Below are positions 63,510-64,000 of a DNA stretch of 64,000 nucleotides, in pieces. Positions within the stretch are counted from its first letter, which is position 1; every line of letters begins with the position of its first letter. The stretch comes from Streptomyces sp. Ru73 (GTDB lineage: Bacteria > Actinomycetota > Actinomycetes > Streptomycetales > Streptomycetaceae): the NCBI RefSeq assembly GCF_002920575.1, contig NZ_PQSQ01000025.1, forward strand, positions 16,547-80,546, in the 5' to 3' direction. The notes beneath the pieces are model-generated. The model did no database searches. It worked only from the letters and a program-made list of their open reading frames with translations, and had not been told where the DNA came from. A program made the translations under genes and the position numbers.

Positions 63510-63893
63510 GTGACCGAGCGCACCCCCGAGACGCATGTCATCGACTTCCGCGCAGCCGAACAACTGCTGTCCGCGCGCGACCCGAGGGGCGCGGTGCAGC
63601 TCCTGGACCCCGTCATCGCCGCACATCCGGAGAACACGGCGGCCCGCTTGCTGCGCGCCCGAGCTTTCTTCCTGGCCGCCCAACTGCGCCCCGCGGAGCT
63701 GGAATTTCAGGTCGTCCTCGAACGCGAGCCCGACAACGCCTTCGCCCACTTCGCCCTGGGCCGCACGCTCCAGCGCGCCAACCGCCCTGACGAGGCGCTG
63801 CGCCACTTCCGCCTCGCCGCCGCCCTGGACCCCCGCCCGGACTTCATCGAGGCAGCACGCTTTCCACTGCCGCCGGACGAAGCGGGGGAGTGA
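63510..63893 (+). CDS. Tetratricopeptide-repeat protein
   Basis: 127 aa, GTG start with GGAGAGGAGACGGCC upstream. About two and a half TPR helices pairs are visible: AEQLLSARDPRGAVQLLDPVIAAHPENTAARLLRARAFFLAAQLRPAELEFQVVLEREPDNAFAHFALGRTLQRANRPDEALRHFRLAAALDP, the last having the full consensus. There is no signal peptide. It is likely a protein-binding adaptor of unknown partner. The 107 bases after it hold purine-rich sequence and no gene. Confidence 0.88.
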   Translation: MTERTPETHVIDFRAAEQLLSARDPRGAVQLLDPVIAAHPENTAARLLRARAFFLAAQLRPAELEFQVVLEREPDNAFAHFALGRTLQRANRPDEALRHFRLAAALDPRPDFIEAARFPLPPDEAGE

Positions 63894-64000
63894 GCGGGAG
63901 AGAGGGAGAAGTGGGGGAGTAAACGGGAGGAGCTAGGGAGCCAGCTGGGGCGTGGGGCGAGGCAGTCAGCTGAGGGCGGGGAGTGAGGGAGCGGGGGAGT

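Overview
The window comes from a high-GC actinomycete, almost certainly a Streptomyces. Third codon positions are nearly all G or C, GTG starts are common, and the right half carries a run of genes (pyk, tRNA-Leu, ANTAR response regulator, livFGMHK, polA, hrpB-like helicase, rpsA, PAC2, coaE) whose order I recall as that of the conserved Streptomyces chromosome core (the pyk1-to-coaE segment of S. coelicolor). Nothing was searched; all calls rest on reading the sequence.

Left part (1-11,000), carbohydrate and amino-compound use: the 3' part of a secreted GH101 endo-alpha-N-acetylgalactosaminidase; a C45 (acyltransferase/amidase-like) Ntn hydrolase; a MurR/RpiR regulator; a PLP aminotransferase; a GH35 beta-galactosidase divergent from an AraC regulator, with an 18-bp tandem repeat array between them. 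A 5-6-5 inverted repeat (TGCAA-N6-TTGCA) occurs upstream of both the C45 gene and the aminotransferase and is a good candidate RpiR operator.

Middle-left (9,459-24,764), an apparent catabolic cluster that I cannot assign to a known pathway: MFS transporter, aldehyde dehydrogenase, VOC ring-cleavage-type dioxygenase, aspartate-dehydrogenase-like protein, alpha/beta hydrolase, cupin, two SDRs, ThDP enzyme, PDR-type flavin/[2Fe-2S] reductase, a 73-aa helix-turn-helix-like protein, Rieske oxygenase, a second MFS transporter and a MarR regulator. Related TTAG-type operators sit at the divergent promoter, inside the cluster and in front of marR. Several of these enzymes carry long low-complexity extensions, and one SDR has lost all three catalytic residues.

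Middle (25,086-34,023): an M1 aminopeptidase N; an iron-box-preceded siderophore-type pair (a DesA-like decarboxylase broken by a +1 frameshift in a C-run, and a DesB-like N-hydroxylase) without the acyltransferase and NIS synthetase; a Tat-exported 5'-nucleotidase; a SIMPL-domain protein.

Right part (34,229-63,893), mostly housekeeping: pyruvate kinase, a LAGLIDADG homing-endonuclease-like gene beside tRNA-Leu(CAA), a PdtaR-type antiterminator regulator, a complete branched-chain amino acid ABC transporter, a PaaI thioesterase, an FdhF/YdeP molybdoenzyme, DNA polymerase I, a DUF4184 membrane protein, a lytic transglycosylase with Ig-like repeats, two small membrane-associated families (SPW_0924, DUF3068), HrpB helicase, a methyltransferase, ribosomal protein S1, a PAC2 protein, dephospho-CoA kinase, a small cupin and a TPR protein. 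Strong hairpin terminators separate most of these units. The last 107 bases show no gene.
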